Below are positions 1 through 8,403 of a stretch of DNA of 64,000 bases, piece by piece. The notes under the pieces are model-generated. The model was not told where the DNA came from and made no database searches. It saw only the letters and a program-made list of their open reading frames with translations. Numbering within the stretch: the first letter of the stretch is position 1; each line of letters opens with the position of its first letter. Both the position numbers and the translations under genes were made by a program. The DNA comes from Mycobacterium sp. (GTDB taxonomy: Bacteria; Actinomycetota; Actinomycetes; Mycobacteriales; Mycobacteriaceae): the NCBI GenBank assembly GCA_016197405.1, contig JACPVR010000023.1, forward strand, positions 367,152-431,151, in the 5' to 3' direction.

Positions 1-555
1 GCGGGCGGCGTTGTAACCCGACACGCCACCGCCGATGACGACGACCTCGGCGGGGGCCACCCCGGGCACGCCGCCCATCAGGACGCCGCGACCGCCCTGG
101 CTGCGCATCAGGTGGTAGGCGCCCACCTGTGCCGACAGCCGGCCCGCGACCTCGCTCATGGGCGCCAGGAGGGGAAGGGCGCCGTCTGCGGTCTGCACGG
201 TTTCGTAAGCGATCGAGGTGGTGCCCGACGCCAACAGGGCGTCGGTGCACGCCTTGGATGCAGCCAGGTGCAGGTAGGTGAACAGGGTCTGGCCCTTACG
301 CATGCGGGCGTATTCGGCCTCGATGGGCTCCTTGACCTTGAGCAGCAGCTCCGCCTCGGCCCACACCTGGTCGGCGGTGTTGACGATCTCCGCGCCGGCG
401 GCCTTGAAATCGTTGTCGGTGATGGCCGATCCGTCGCCTGCACCGGCCTGGACGACGACGTCGTGACCGCGACGGGTCAGCTCGGCGACGCCGGCCGGGG
501 TGATGGCCACCCGGAACTCGTTGTTCTTGATCTCGGTCGGGATGCCGACACGCAT
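1..555 (-). CDS. ald: Alanine dehydrogenase, N-terminal part (gene runs off the left edge)
   Basis: NAD-dependent L-alanine dehydrogenase, which interconverts alanine and pyruvate plus ammonia in the cytosol. About 185 residues are visible from an ATG with AAGGAG upstream. The N-terminus MRVGIPTEIKNNEFRVAITP is typical of the family, followed by an RKGQTLFTYLHLA segment and the start of the Rossmann fold (VVVIGGGVSGYNAA) at the window edge. It is divergent from an Lrp/AsnC regulator at 664, the arrangement of mycobacterial ald-aldR, so regulation by alanine through AldR is likely. The 3' half is outside the window. Confidence 0.96.
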   Translation of the reverse strand, partial: MRVGIPTEIKNNEFRVAITPAGVAELTRRGHDVVVQAGAGDGSAITDNDFKAAGAEIVNTADQVWAEAELLLKVKEPIEAEYARMRKGQTLFTYLHLAASKACTDALLASGTTSIAYETVQTADGALPLLAPMSEVAGRLSAQVGAYHLMRSQGGRGVLMGGVPGVAPAEVVVIGGGVSGYNAAR

Positions 556-618
556 GATCGCTCCTTGTGAATGGGGTTTGGCCCTGGGGTATGTTGTCCT
601 CAAGTGTGAAGAACCATC

Positions 619-636
619 GAATCAATGGCAATATTC
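619..636. promoter_or_regulatory. Candidate AldR operator in the ald-aldR gap
   Basis: Inverted repeat GAAT-N10-ATTC in the AT-rich part of the 108-bp divergent gap. Lrp/AsnC regulators bind such weak AT-rich dyads, and AldR is known to bind several sites in this gap in mycobacteria. The exact site is inferred. Confidence 0.4.
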
Positions 637-651
637 ATGACAATAATTCGC

Positions 652-657
652 TAGGAT
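652..657 (+). promoter_or_regulatory. -10 box of aldR (leaderless)
   Basis: TAGGAT ends 6 nt before the GTG at 664, so transcription should begin at or next to the start codon. This supports the GTG as the true start. Confidence 0.65.
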
Positions 658-663
658 GCCGCA

Positions 664-1179
664 GTGATCGAAGAAACCACGGGATCGATGGCGCGTCCGC
701 CCGCCGCATCGAAGGATGTTCGGCCCGGTGAGCTCGATGATGTCGACCGCCGCATCCTGACCGCGCTGCACAGCGATGCCCGCATCTCCAACAGTGCCCT
801 GGCCGATCTGGTGGGGATCGCCCCGTCGACCTGCCACGGCCGGGTGCGCCGCCTGCAGGATCTCGGCGTCATCCGCGGCTTCTACACCGATATCGATCCC
901 GCCGCGATCGGGTTGTCGCTACAGGCGATGATCTCGGTGAGTCTGCAGTCCAACGCCCGCGGCAAGATCCGCAGCTTCATCCAGCAGATCCGGCGCCGGC
1001 CACAGGTTATGGATGTGTACTTCCTGGCCGGCGGCGACGACTTCATCCTGCACGTCGCCGCGCGCGACACCGACGACCTGCGGTCCTTCGTGGTCGAGAA
1101 CCTCAACGCCGACGCCGACGTGGCAGGCACCCAGACGTCGTTGATATTCGAGCACCTGCGCGGTGCCTCGCCGCTGTAG
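664..1179 (+). CDS. aldR: Lrp/AsnC-family regulator AldR
   Basis: Feast/famine regulator of 171 residues. An N-terminal helix-turn-helix (about residues 20-70, LDDVDRRILTALHSDARISN onward) is followed by a RAM-type effector domain (VMDVYFLAGGDDFILHVAA). Homologues bind alanine or other amino acids and switch ald from repression to activation. GTG start chosen because a TAGGAT box lies 6 nt upstream. It is divergent from ald, and its stop abuts the stop of the convergent HNH gene. Confidence 0.93.
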   Translation: MIEETTGSMARPPAASKDVRPGELDDVDRRILTALHSDARISNSALADLVGIAPSTCHGRVRRLQDLGVIRGFYTDIDPAAIGLSLQAMISVSLQSNARGKIRSFIQQIRRRPQVMDVYFLAGGDDFILHVAARDTDDLRSFVVENLNADADVAGTQTSLIFEHLRGASPL

Positions 1180-2586
1180 TCAGAACGGCGGCGGGATATT
1201 GCGTTCGGCGTTGTTGACTGCGCGCTCGGCGTTGATGCGATGTTCGCGGGCGACCGCACGGGTGTGTTTCCGGGTCGGCATCATCAGGGCGCGGCCCGCT
1301 CCGGTCGGAGTGGCGGGGTGGGCATGTGGTGCGGCCGCGGTGGTGGTGTCCCAGCCCGGAAACAGCAGGCGGCTCAGGGGTTTGGTGGTGTAGGTCCGTC
1401 CGGCCGGCGTAGTCATGGTGATGCTGCCGTCGGGCTGCTGGCGGTCGCTGAACCCAGGCCAGAAGGTCTTGATCAGGTGGTGCTTGCGGCAGTAGGCCTT
1501 CAGATCTGCCGGATGGGTGGCGCCCGCCGGATACGGGACGGTGTGGTCGAGATCGGCGTGCACCGCCGGCCGGTCGCAGCCGGGGAAGCGGCATGTCAGA
1601 TCGCGCATCCGGACGAACTCGTCGAGTGCGGTCGAGGGCCGGTAGCGCGGTTCGGCATCGGCGCCGGGGGCGGTGACCACGCGGACTTTGGCGCCGTGCG
1701 CGACGAGTTCGGCCAGCAGGACGGTGGGCACTACGGAGCCGCCGGCGATCACCGCAGCGGGTTGTCCGGTGAGCGCGGCGGGCCCGCCGACGATATGTAT
1801 CACCATGCTGCTGGCGCGGCCGTCGTCGCTGGCGCGTGGACAGTCAGGCGCGGCGCAGCGGCAGGACAGCTGGGTGCTGCCGGCGGCCAGGGCGCCGATG
1901 GCATCGGCACGGCGCTGCGCCAGGCTGCGAGGGTCGTCCTCGCATACCGAGCGGGCCATGGTGCTCAGTCGTTCGTCGAGCACGGCGGCATCGGTGGCCA
2001 GGAGTCGTCCCCACACGCTGGTGGTGCCGGTGGCGTCATCGCGGTGACCGACGGTGAATTCGCGGTTGTGGACCCGGTCGCGGACGCGGCGCAGCGCGTC
2101 GGGGTCGATCTGTTCGACCCACAGATCGACGGCTTGTCGCACCGCGTAGTGCGTGAGCGGTCCCCACTCGGTGGCGGCGTCGGCGACGAGGCGGTCGATG
2201 GCAGCCAGCGCGTCGGGGTCGCGGATCAACATGGTGCGCTCGGCGATGACGGTGATCAGCCGGGTCGGGATCCGGCCGGCCAGAAACAGCGCTCCGACGT
2301 TGGGCAGGCGGTCGCGCACGGTGAGCGCGAGATCCATCGTGGTGCCGGCGCGGCCGTGTCCGATGGTCAGTGCGGCGGAGACCTCGGCGGCGGTGGCATC
2401 CCAGTCGTCGCATGCCCAGTCGGGGTGCCGGCCCGTGCCGCGCCGGCGGATCAATTCGGCGATCGCGGCGTAGCTACGGGCTTCGGCGGCCGCCGCGGCT
2501 GTCGCCCAGCCGGAGATGGCGCTGACCAGCTCGGTATCGGAGACGCTGTTCAGCTCCTCCGGACCGGGCAGCGATCGATCGAACAT
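1180..2586 (-). CDS. DUF222 / HNH endonuclease-domain protein (13E12 repeat family)
   Basis: Protein of 468 residues with a long alanine-rich DUF222 region and a C-terminal HNH domain whose metal- and DNA-contacting residues are visible: CRFPGCDRP, then DLDHTVPYPAGATHP, then YCRKHHLIK. This is the multicopy mycobacterial 13E12 family; nuclease activity is plausible but its role is unknown. ATG at 2586 is preferred over an in-frame upstream start that would overlap dapB. It is wedged between aldR and dapB and shares no obvious pathway with either, so it looks like a mobile or duplicated cargo gene. Confidence 0.88.
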   Translation of the reverse strand: MFDRSLPGPEELNSVSDTELVSAISGWATAAAAAEARSYAAIAELIRRRGTGRHPDWACDDWDATAAEVSAALTIGHGRAGTTMDLALTVRDRLPNVGALFLAGRIPTRLITVIAERTMLIRDPDALAAIDRLVADAATEWGPLTHYAVRQAVDLWVEQIDPDALRRVRDRVHNREFTVGHRDDATGTTSVWGRLLATDAAVLDERLSTMARSVCEDDPRSLAQRRADAIGALAAGSTQLSCRCAAPDCPRASDDGRASSMVIHIVGGPAALTGQPAAVIAGGSVVPTVLLAELVAHGAKVRVVTAPGADAEPRYRPSTALDEFVRMRDLTCRFPGCDRPAVHADLDHTVPYPAGATHPADLKAYCRKHHLIKTFWPGFSDRQQPDGSITMTTPAGRTYTTKPLSRLLFPGWDTTTAAAPHAHPATPTGAGRALMMPTRKHTRAVAREHRINAERAVNNAERNIPPPF

Positions 2587-2678
2587 GTGTGCGATTTTGC
2601 CATCGCCTGCCGACATCGGAGGACGCCGCGACGCCGCACTGTGGATGAACACCCGACTGTGGACAACTACTGCCCGAC

Positions 2679-2684
2679 TACGCT
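2679..2684 (+). promoter_or_regulatory. -10 box of dapB (leaderless)
   Basis: TACGCT ends 6 nt before the dapB ATG at 2691, predicting a leaderless transcript. Confidence 0.6.
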
Positions 2685-2690
2685 GCTGGC

Positions 2691-3428
2691 ATGCGAGTCG
2701 GAGTGCTGGGAGCCAAGGGCAAGGTCGGAGCAACCATGGTGGCGGCGGTCGAGGCCGCCGACGATCTCACCCTGTCCGCGGGTGTCGACGCCGGTGACGC
2801 CCTGACCGCACTGACCGACAGCGACACCGAGGTCGTCATCGATTTCACCCATCCCGATGTGGTGATGGACAACCTGAAGTTCCTCATCGACAACGGTATT
2901 CACGCCGTGGTCGGCACCACCGGGTTCACCGAGGAGCGCTTCGCGCAGGTGCGCAGCTGGCTGGCCGACACCCCCGGGGTCTCGGTGCTGATCGCGCCGA
3001 ACTTCGCCATCGGGGCGGTGCTGACGATGCATTTCGCCCAGCAGGCCGCGCCGTACTTCGAGTCGGTGGAGATCATCGAACTGCACCACCCGCACAAGGC
3101 CGACGCCCCGTCGGGCACGGCGACGCGCACCGCCAAGATGGTCGCCGAAGCCCGAAAAGGCCTGCCGCCCAATCCTGATGCCACCAGCACCGGTCTGGAC
3201 GGTGCCCGCGGTGCCGACGTCGACGGGGTCCCGGTGCACTCGATCCGGCTCACCGGGCTGGTCGCGCATCAGGAGGTGCTGTTCGGGACGCAGGGGGAGA
3301 CGTTGACCATCCGGCATGACAGCCTGGACCGCACGTCGTTCGTTCCCGGCGTGCTGCTCGGTGTCCGCAAGGTCGCCGAGCACCCCGGCCTGACCATCGG
3401 TATCGAGCCGCTGCTCAACCTGAAATGA
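2691..3428 (+). CDS. dapB: 4-hydroxy-tetrahydrodipicolinate reductase
   Basis: Reduces 4-hydroxy-tetrahydrodipicolinate with NAD(P)H in the diaminopimelate/lysine pathway. The 245-residue length is normal. Visible: nucleotide-binding GVLGAKGKVG at the N-terminus, the VVGTTGF segment, and the active-site region ELHHPHKADAPSGTA with the conserved His-His and Lys. It heads a three-gene unit: its TGA overlaps the next ATG (ATGA), and the third gene overlaps in the same way. dapA and dapF of the same pathway also lie in this window. Confidence 0.97.
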   Translation: MRVGVLGAKGKVGATMVAAVEAADDLTLSAGVDAGDALTALTDSDTEVVIDFTHPDVVMDNLKFLIDNGIHAVVGTTGFTEERFAQVRSWLADTPGVSVLIAPNFAIGAVLTMHFAQQAAPYFESVEIIELHHPHKADAPSGTATRTAKMVAEARKGLPPNPDATSTGLDGARGADVDGVPVHSIRLTGLVAHQEVLFGTQGETLTIRHDSLDRTSFVPGVLLGVRKVAEHPGLTIGIEPLLNLK

Positions 3429-3877
3429 AACTCGCCCGCACCCAGCTGCTGATCGGCTTCCTCTGTGTCGCCATGGTCGTCTACTTCCTGCTGCTGGGGC
3501 GCATCGCCGTCGCGCTGATCGCCGACGGCCGCGCGGCGCCGGTCGGCATGGGCGTAGCGCTGCTGATCCTGCCGTTCATCGGGCTGTGGGCCATGGTGGC
3601 GACGCTGCGGGCCGGCTTCGCCCACCAGCGGCTGGCCCGGCTGGCGGCCGAGGACGGGATGGAGCTCGACGTCAGCGATCTGCCCCGGCGGGCCTCGGGG
3701 CGTATCGAACGCGAAGCCGCCGACCGGCTTTTCGACACCGTGCGAGCCGAACTGGAGAACGACCCGGACAACTGGCAGCGCTGGTACCGGCTCGCGCGCG
3801 CCTACGACTATGCCGGCGATCGCACACGCGCGCGTGAGACGATGAAGAAAGCCGTTGCGCTGCAGGAAAAGTCGTGA
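3425..3877 (+). CDS. Two-helix membrane protein with a TPR-like tail (Rv2772c type)
   Basis: Protein of 150 residues. Two hydrophobic helices (about 7-29 and 38-60) are followed by a cytoplasmic tail whose end (NDPDNWQRWYRLARAYDYAG) looks like one tetratricopeptide motif, suggesting a protein contact. It overlaps dapB by ATGA and the next gene by GTGA, so the three are probably translationally coupled. The equivalent H37Rv gene beside dapB is annotated only as a membrane protein. Function unknown. Confidence 0.85.
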   Translation: MKLARTQLLIGFLCVAMVVYFLLLGRIAVALIADGRAAPVGMGVALLILPFIGLWAMVATLRAGFAHQRLARLAAEDGMELDVSDLPRRASGRIEREAADRLFDTVRAELENDPDNWQRWYRLARAYDYAGDRTRARETMKKAVALQEKS

Positions 3878-4326
3878 AACGACTACTGATAGTGCATCAC
3901 ACCCCGTCGCCGCATTGCCAGGAGATGTTCGAGGCCGTGCTGTCCGGGGCCACCGATCCCGAGATCGACGGTGTCGAGGTGGTGCGCCGGCCGGCGCTGA
4001 CGGTGTCGCCCATCGAGATGCTGGCCGCCGACGGTTATCTGCTCGGCACCCCGGCCAACCTCGGGTACATCTCGGGGGCACTCAAGCACGCCTTCGATCA
4101 GAGCTACTACCAGCTTCTCGACGCGACACGCGGTCGGCCGTTCGGCCTGTGGTTGCACGGTAACGAGGGCACCAAGGGTGCGCAGCGGGCCGTCGACGGG
4201 ATCACGACGGGTCTTGGCTGGGCGAAGGCGGCCGAATACATTGTGGTCTCCGGCAAGCCGGACAAGGCCGATCTGCACGCCTGCTGGGAACTCGGGGCCA
4301 CGGTCGCGGCCCAACTGATGGATTAG
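3874..4326 (+). CDS. Flavodoxin-like NAD(P)H-dependent oxidoreductase
   Basis: Protein of 150 residues with a flavodoxin fold: the first strand KRLLIVHHTPSPHCQEM supplies the phosphate loop for FMN, and DGYLLGTPANLGYISGALKH is the typical second FMN loop. Probably a small FMN reductase; the substrate is unknown. GTG start overlaps the previous stop (GTGA). Third gene of the dapB unit; its stop overlaps by 4 nt the stop of the convergent TetR gene. Confidence 0.85.
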   Translation: MKRLLIVHHTPSPHCQEMFEAVLSGATDPEIDGVEVVRRPALTVSPIEMLAADGYLLGTPANLGYISGALKHAFDQSYYQLLDATRGRPFGLWLHGNEGTKGAQRAVDGITTGLGWAKAAEYIVVSGKPDKADLHACWELGATVAAQLMD

Positions 4327-5030
4327 CGAGCCGCGAGCCTGCCGATCATCAGATCGATGGTGAAGTCGAAACGGTCGTGCCCCTGGCCCGCTGTCAATTC
4401 GTCGGCGTAGCGCACGGTATTCGGAAATGTCTGCACGGGCAGCGCCGTCAACCGGCGTTTGAGTTCGTCACGGTCCAACACCCGAGCGACGGACAACTCC
4501 AGGCAGTAGCCGGCCACATAGAGCAGTAGCGCGTCTGCGGTCCAGGCCGCGGCCTGCGCTGCGACACCACCGGCCAGCAGGATGTCCAAGATCCCCTCGC
4601 TGACCCGCATGGTCTCGCGGTCGGTGGGGACCATGGCGAGCGCGGCCCGGGAAATTCCGGGATAAGCCAGATAGCGGTCGCGCAGCTGTGCGCACACCTC
4701 GTGTACCTGCCGACGCCAAGAGTCCGGATCTGTTGGTGGGAGTGTGATTTCGGCACACAAGCGTCCGATGAGCAGGTCGTCGAGGTCCTGCTTGTTGACG
4801 ACGTGGGCATAGAGCGAGGCCGGGCCGGTTTCCAGGGCCGCGGCGACCCGGCGCATCGTCAGGGCGTCGTACCCCTCGCGCTCGACGATCGCCAACGCGG
4901 TCTCGACGATGGCCTCGACGGTGATGGGCTTCTTCCGCCCGGCCGAGGGGCCGCGGCGGATCGCGACAGCGTCATCGTCCATCGGCTCCTGGTGCCGGGC
5001 CGCGCGACGACGTACCGGAGGGGAGGTCAT
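4323..5030 (-). CDS. TetR-family repressor (tetracycline-repressor-type C-terminal domain)
   Basis: 235-residue regulator. HTH at about residues 45-85 (ALTMRRVAAALETGPASLYA, then HVVNKQDL), followed by a TetR_C-like ligand domain (RDRYLAYPGISRAALAMVPT). This C-terminal type is common among repressors that sense drugs or aromatic ligands. ATG at 5030 chosen because longer forms read through the divergent promoter; a shorter start at MDDDAVAIRR is possible. It is divergent from the flavin monooxygenase, with a 15-bp palindrome between them, so it probably represses both itself and the monooxygenase. Confidence 0.9.
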   Translation of the reverse strand: MTSPPVRRRAARHQEPMDDDAVAIRRGPSAGRKKPITVEAIVETALAIVEREGYDALTMRRVAAALETGPASLYAHVVNKQDLDDLLIGRLCAEITLPPTDPDSWRRQVHEVCAQLRDRYLAYPGISRAALAMVPTDRETMRVSEGILDILLAGGVAAQAAAWTADALLLYVAGYCLELSVARVLDRDELKRRLTALPVQTFPNTVRYADELTAGQGHDRFDFTIDLMIGRLAAR

Positions 5031-5054
5031 GCGCCGAGTATACGCAGGGGCGAT

Positions 5055-5094
5055 CACTGTTCCAATTGACACGAACACTGTTCGTATATAGAAC
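5055..5094. promoter_or_regulatory. TetR operator between repressor and monooxygenase
   Basis: Perfect palindrome ACGAACA-C-TGTTCGT at 5071-5085. Half-site CACTGTTC occurs at 5055-5062 and again at 5076-5083, 21 nt apart, and a further GAAC lies at 5091-5094. A TATATA -10 box (5085-5090) for the monooxygenase overlaps the last base of the palindrome, so repressor binding should block transcription. Binding by the adjacent TetR is inferred. Confidence 0.75.
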
Positions 5095-5104
5095 GGTGGG
5101 GGTG

Positions 5105-6634
5105 ATGACCGGTTATGACGTGACAGTGGCCGGCGCCGGACCGGTCGGCCTGATGCTGGCAGGGGAGTTGGCGCTGGCCGGGGTGAAAGTGCAGGTGATC
5201 GAACGTCGGGCCGAGCCGGACGAGGCGATGAAGGCACAGTCGATCAATATCCCGACCGCCGCGGCCCTCGATCGGCGCGGTCTGTTGCCGGCCGCGATGG
5301 AGGTGCAGCGTGGCGCGCTCGAGCGGATCGGGTCGTTCGGCGGCCGCTCCGGTGACACCCGGTTCACCGGCCACTTCGCCGGAATGATCCTCGACGCCGA
5401 CCTGGTGGACTGGGAAGACCCCGACATCACCGCACACAGCACCGCCGGCGGTGCGCGCATCGTGCCGCAGCGGGAACTGGAAGCGCTGCTGACGGAGCAC
5501 CTGACGGGCCTCGGGGTACCGGTGCGTCGTGGTGTGGAGGTCACCGCGGTCGACGATATCGGCGACGGTGTCCTGGTCGGCGCCACCGCGGGCCGGTTGC
5601 GTACCGGATGGCTGGTCGGATGCGACGGCGGGCACAGCGCCGTTCGCCGTCTCACCGGTATCGAATTCCCCGGCGCACCACCGGAACTCACCGGATATCA
5701 GGCTGTCGTCGATATCGCCGACCCGGACAGACTGACCGACGGGTGGGTGTGGTCGGCCGCCGGCGCCTACCGGTGCGGGCCGCAACCCGGACGCATCGTG
5801 ACCCTCGAGTTCGGTGATCGTCCTGCCGACCGGTCGGAACCGGTCACCCTCGGTGAACTACAGACCAGCCTGCGCCGGGTCTCCGGCACCGACGTCACGC
5901 TCACGGCACTGCGAGCAGCCGCGACCCGCTGGACCGACAACACCCGTCAGGCCGCGACCTACCGCTCGGGACGGGTACTGCTGGCCGGTGACGCCGCGCA
6001 CGTCCACCCACCGTTCGGCGGCCAGGGCCTCAACCTCGGAATCGGGGACGCCATCAACCTCGGCTGGAAACTCGGTGCCGTGATCACCGGATGGGCGCCG
6101 GCCGGACTGCTCGACACCTATGACGCCGAGCGCAGGCCGGCCGGCGCCCGGGTACTGGAGTGGACACGGGCCCAGATCGCCGTACTGCGCGGCGACACCA
6201 AATCGGCTGCGCTGCGCGGAATCGTCGCCGACCTGCTGGGCACACGCGACGGCACGACCTATGCCGTCAAGAAGATCTCCGGCGTCGACCAGTGCATCGA
6301 GCTGCCCGGCACACACCCACTCATCGGCCGGTACCTGCCCGACCTGTGGCTGCGCGACGGCACCCGGCTCGCCGACCACGGGCACGCCGGCGGATTCCTG
6401 CTGCTGGACCGAACACCGGCCGGCGTGTTCGCCCGGGTCGCCGGCCCGTGGGGTGACCGGGTGCACATCACGGCCGACGATCCGGCGTCGCCGGCCGGCG
6501 TGTTGGTGCGCCCCGACGGGGTGGTGGCCTGGGCGGCCGACACCGCCGATGCCGCCGGTCTGCAAGCCGCGCTGCGGCAGTGGGCCGGTCAGCCGAAGTC
6601 GGCCGACAAGCTCACCTCCCGCCACGGCTCCTGA
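5105..6634 (+). CDS. FAD-dependent aromatic monooxygenase (class A; rifampicin/polyketide hydroxylase-like)
   Basis: 509-residue flavoprotein hydroxylase. FAD-binding GxGxxG at the N-terminus (VAGAGPVGLMLAGELALAG), the DG motif (GWLVGCDGGHSAVRRL, about residue 175) and the GD motif (LLAGDAAHVHPPFGGQGLNL, about residue 295) are all present, with a thioredoxin-like C-terminal region. The family hydroxylates aromatic compounds including antibiotics. ATG at 5105 used; in-frame GTGs at 5096 and 5102 are alternatives. Control by the divergent TetR is likely. The 3' end overlaps the convergent SDR by 46 nt. The substrate cannot be read from sequence. Confidence 0.9.
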   Translation: MTGYDVTVAGAGPVGLMLAGELALAGVKVQVIERRAEPDEAMKAQSINIPTAAALDRRGLLPAAMEVQRGALERIGSFGGRSGDTRFTGHFAGMILDADLVDWEDPDITAHSTAGGARIVPQRELEALLTEHLTGLGVPVRRGVEVTAVDDIGDGVLVGATAGRLRTGWLVGCDGGHSAVRRLTGIEFPGAPPELTGYQAVVDIADPDRLTDGWVWSAAGAYRCGPQPGRIVTLEFGDRPADRSEPVTLGELQTSLRRVSGTDVTLTALRAAATRWTDNTRQAATYRSGRVLLAGDAAHVHPPFGGQGLNLGIGDAINLGWKLGAVITGWAPAGLLDTYDAERRPAGARVLEWTRAQIAVLRGDTKSAALRGIVADLLGTRDGTTYAVKKISGVDQCIELPGTHPLIGRYLPDLWLRDGTRLADHGHAGGFLLLDRTPAGVFARVAGPWGDRVHITADDPASPAGVLVRPDGVVAWAADTADAAGLQAALRQWAGQPKSADKLTSRHGS

Positions 6635-7419
6635 TCGCGTGCCGTGCGCGCCAGCTTGGCCGCGACGTCTTCAAAAGCATTGCTGCCCAGCTGTATCCGC
6701 TCCGGCAGGTCATCGCGGTCGGCGAGGTCGACGATGATCTTCGCGGCCTTGACCGGATCACCCTGCTGACCGTAGTTGGAATCGGCGGCCCAACTCCGCG
6801 CCGCGCCCGCCGTCGCTGCGTAATCGTCGATCTGAGCCCCGGCGATCGCCAGACTGGAGCCGTCGAGGAAGTTGGTGCGAAACGGCCCAGGCTCGATGGC
6901 CACCGAGCGGATACCCAGCGGGGCCAGCTCATGTGTCAGGGCTTCCGACAGCGCCTCCACGGCGAACTTGGTCGCCGCGTACACACCCCAACCCGGCCAC
7001 GCCACGAACCCGCCCACCGAGGACAGATTGACCACCAGGCCGGACCGGCGCGCTCGCAGATGCGGCAGAACCGCCCTGGTGACGGCCAGCAGGCCGAAGA
7101 CGTTGACCTCGAAAACAGCCCGAACCTCGTCGTCGGAGGTTTCCTCCACACTGCCGACCAGACCCCGGCCGGCATTGTTGATCAGTGCGTCGATATGTCC
7201 GAAACGACTGATTGCCGCTTCGACGGCGGCGGTGATCTGGGCCGGGTCACCGACGTCCAGGGCGACCGCGAGCAGGCGGTCGCCGGCATCGGGAACGGCG
7301 GCCAGAACCGCCTGCGGGTCACGTGCCGTCGCCACGACGCTGTCGCCGCGACGCAATGCCTCCCTGGTGATCTCGAGTCCGAAACCGCGGGACGCCCCGG
7401 TGATGAACCACACTGTCAT
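6589..7419 (-). CDS. Short-chain dehydrogenase/reductase
   Basis: Classical NAD(P)-dependent SDR of 276 residues: TGASRGFG cofactor loop at residues 8-15, NNAG around residue 86, catalytic Ser (NLSSVGG) and YAATK (Tyr-x3-Lys) near residue 150. The sequence is typical of oxidoreductases acting on small alcohols or ketones; substrate unknown. It is divergent from an XRE regulator at 7555, a frequent actinobacterial pairing, which suggests local control. The end overlaps the convergent monooxygenase by 46 nt. Confidence 0.9.
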   Translation of the reverse strand: MTVWFITGASRGFGLEITREALRRGDSVVATARDPQAVLAAVPDAGDRLLAVALDVGDPAQITAAVEAAISRFGHIDALINNAGRGLVGSVEETSDDEVRAVFEVNVFGLLAVTRAVLPHLRARRSGLVVNLSSVGGFVAWPGWGVYAATKFAVEALSEALTHELAPLGIRSVAIEPGPFRTNFLDGSSLAIAGAQIDDYAATAGAARSWAADSNYGQQGDPVKAAKIIVDLADRDDLPERIQLGSNAFEDVAAKLARTARDQEPWREVSLSADFG

Positions 7420-7530
7420 GTCGAATTCCTTTCAGAAGAGTTGATACCGGGGACAACACCGCCGAGCTCCGGGGTGACGCCGGGTGATGCGCCCCGCTGA
7501 ACCTAGGTCTGCCAGAACCACCTTCAGCGC

Positions 7531-7554
7531 GGCGCCGGTGGCGATAATGGCGCC
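7531..7554. promoter_or_regulatory. Possible operator before the XRE regulator gene
   Basis: GGCGCC at 7531-7536 and at 7549-7554, directly against the ATG. The motif is short and self-complementary in GC-rich DNA, so this is weak. Confidence 0.25.
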
Positions 7555-8394
7555 ATGGTGTCCCGTCAGGAAGAACTGCGTGAGTTCCTGCGCTCACGGC
7601 GTGCCCGGCTGGCTCCCGCCGACGTGGGCCTGGAGACGGCGCGCAACGGTCGCCGGGTGGCCGGTCTGCGCCGCGAGGAGCTGGCCATGCTGGCCGGTGT
7701 CAGTCCGGACTACTACGCCCGGCTGGAGCAGGGCCGTGCCGGCAACGTCTCCGAACAGGTACTCGACGCCGTGGCCGGCGCGCTACGACTCGGTGCCCTC
7801 GAGCGCGACCACCTCATTGCACTCGCCAAACCACCTGTGTCGACCGATTCTGCGGCACCGCGGGTCCGGCCCGCGCTGCGTTCGATGATCGCCGCGCTGC
7901 ATCCCACGCCCGCGGTACTGCACGGGCCCCGGTTGGAGGTGCTGGCCATCAATCCAGCCGCGGCGGCGCTCATCCACGACTTCGACGCGATGCCCGCCGC
8001 CGAGCGCAATATGGCCCGCTGGATGTTCTGTGACCCCGCCGCCCGCCGGGTCTACCCGGACTGGGCGGATATCGCCCAGCAGATGGTGGCGATTCTGCGG
8101 GTGGCGGCCGGGCGCGACACCCAGGATGCCCGGCTGGCCGAACTGGTCACCGAACTCTGCGGACGCTCGGGTGAATTCGCCACCTACTGGGCCGCCCGGC
8201 GACTGTTCGAGCACACCTATGGCCCCAAACGGTTCCACCATGATCGGATCGGCGATATGACGCTCAACTACGAGACGATGCGACTACCCGCGGACCCCGG
8301 ACTCTCGGTGATCCTCTACACCGCCGACCGGGGGTCGCCGTCGGAGGCCAGACTGAACGAACTCACCCGCTCCGATAAGGTTCGGGCCGAATAG
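7555..8394 (+). CDS. XRE-family regulator with MmyB-like ligand domain
   Basis: 279-residue regulator. The HTH occupies about residues 30-75 (LRREELAMLAGVSPDYYARL, then EQGRAGNVSEQVLDAVAGAL). The rest resembles the MmyB-like C-terminal domain (HPTPAVLHGPRLEVLAINPA; FCDPAARRVYPDW), thought to bind a small hydrophobic ligand. It is divergent from the SDR at 6589, its likely target. Nine bases separate it from the following membrane protein gene, which may be co-transcribed. Confidence 0.9.
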   Translation: MVSRQEELREFLRSRRARLAPADVGLETARNGRRVAGLRREELAMLAGVSPDYYARLEQGRAGNVSEQVLDAVAGALRLGALERDHLIALAKPPVSTDSAAPRVRPALRSMIAALHPTPAVLHGPRLEVLAINPAAAALIHDFDAMPAAERNMARWMFCDPAARRVYPDWADIAQQMVAILRVAAGRDTQDARLAELVTELCGRSGEFATYWAARRLFEHTYGPKRFHHDRIGDMTLNYETMRLPADPGLSVILYTADRGSPSEARLNELTRSDKVRAE

Positions 8395-8403
8395 AGGAGG
8401 GTC

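Noticed and set aside
1240..2805. 521-residue open frame on the + strand opposite the HNH gene
   Set aside because: Antisense shadow in GC-rich DNA; no domain is recognisable and it crosses into dapB, while the minus strand encodes an intact DUF222/HNH protein.
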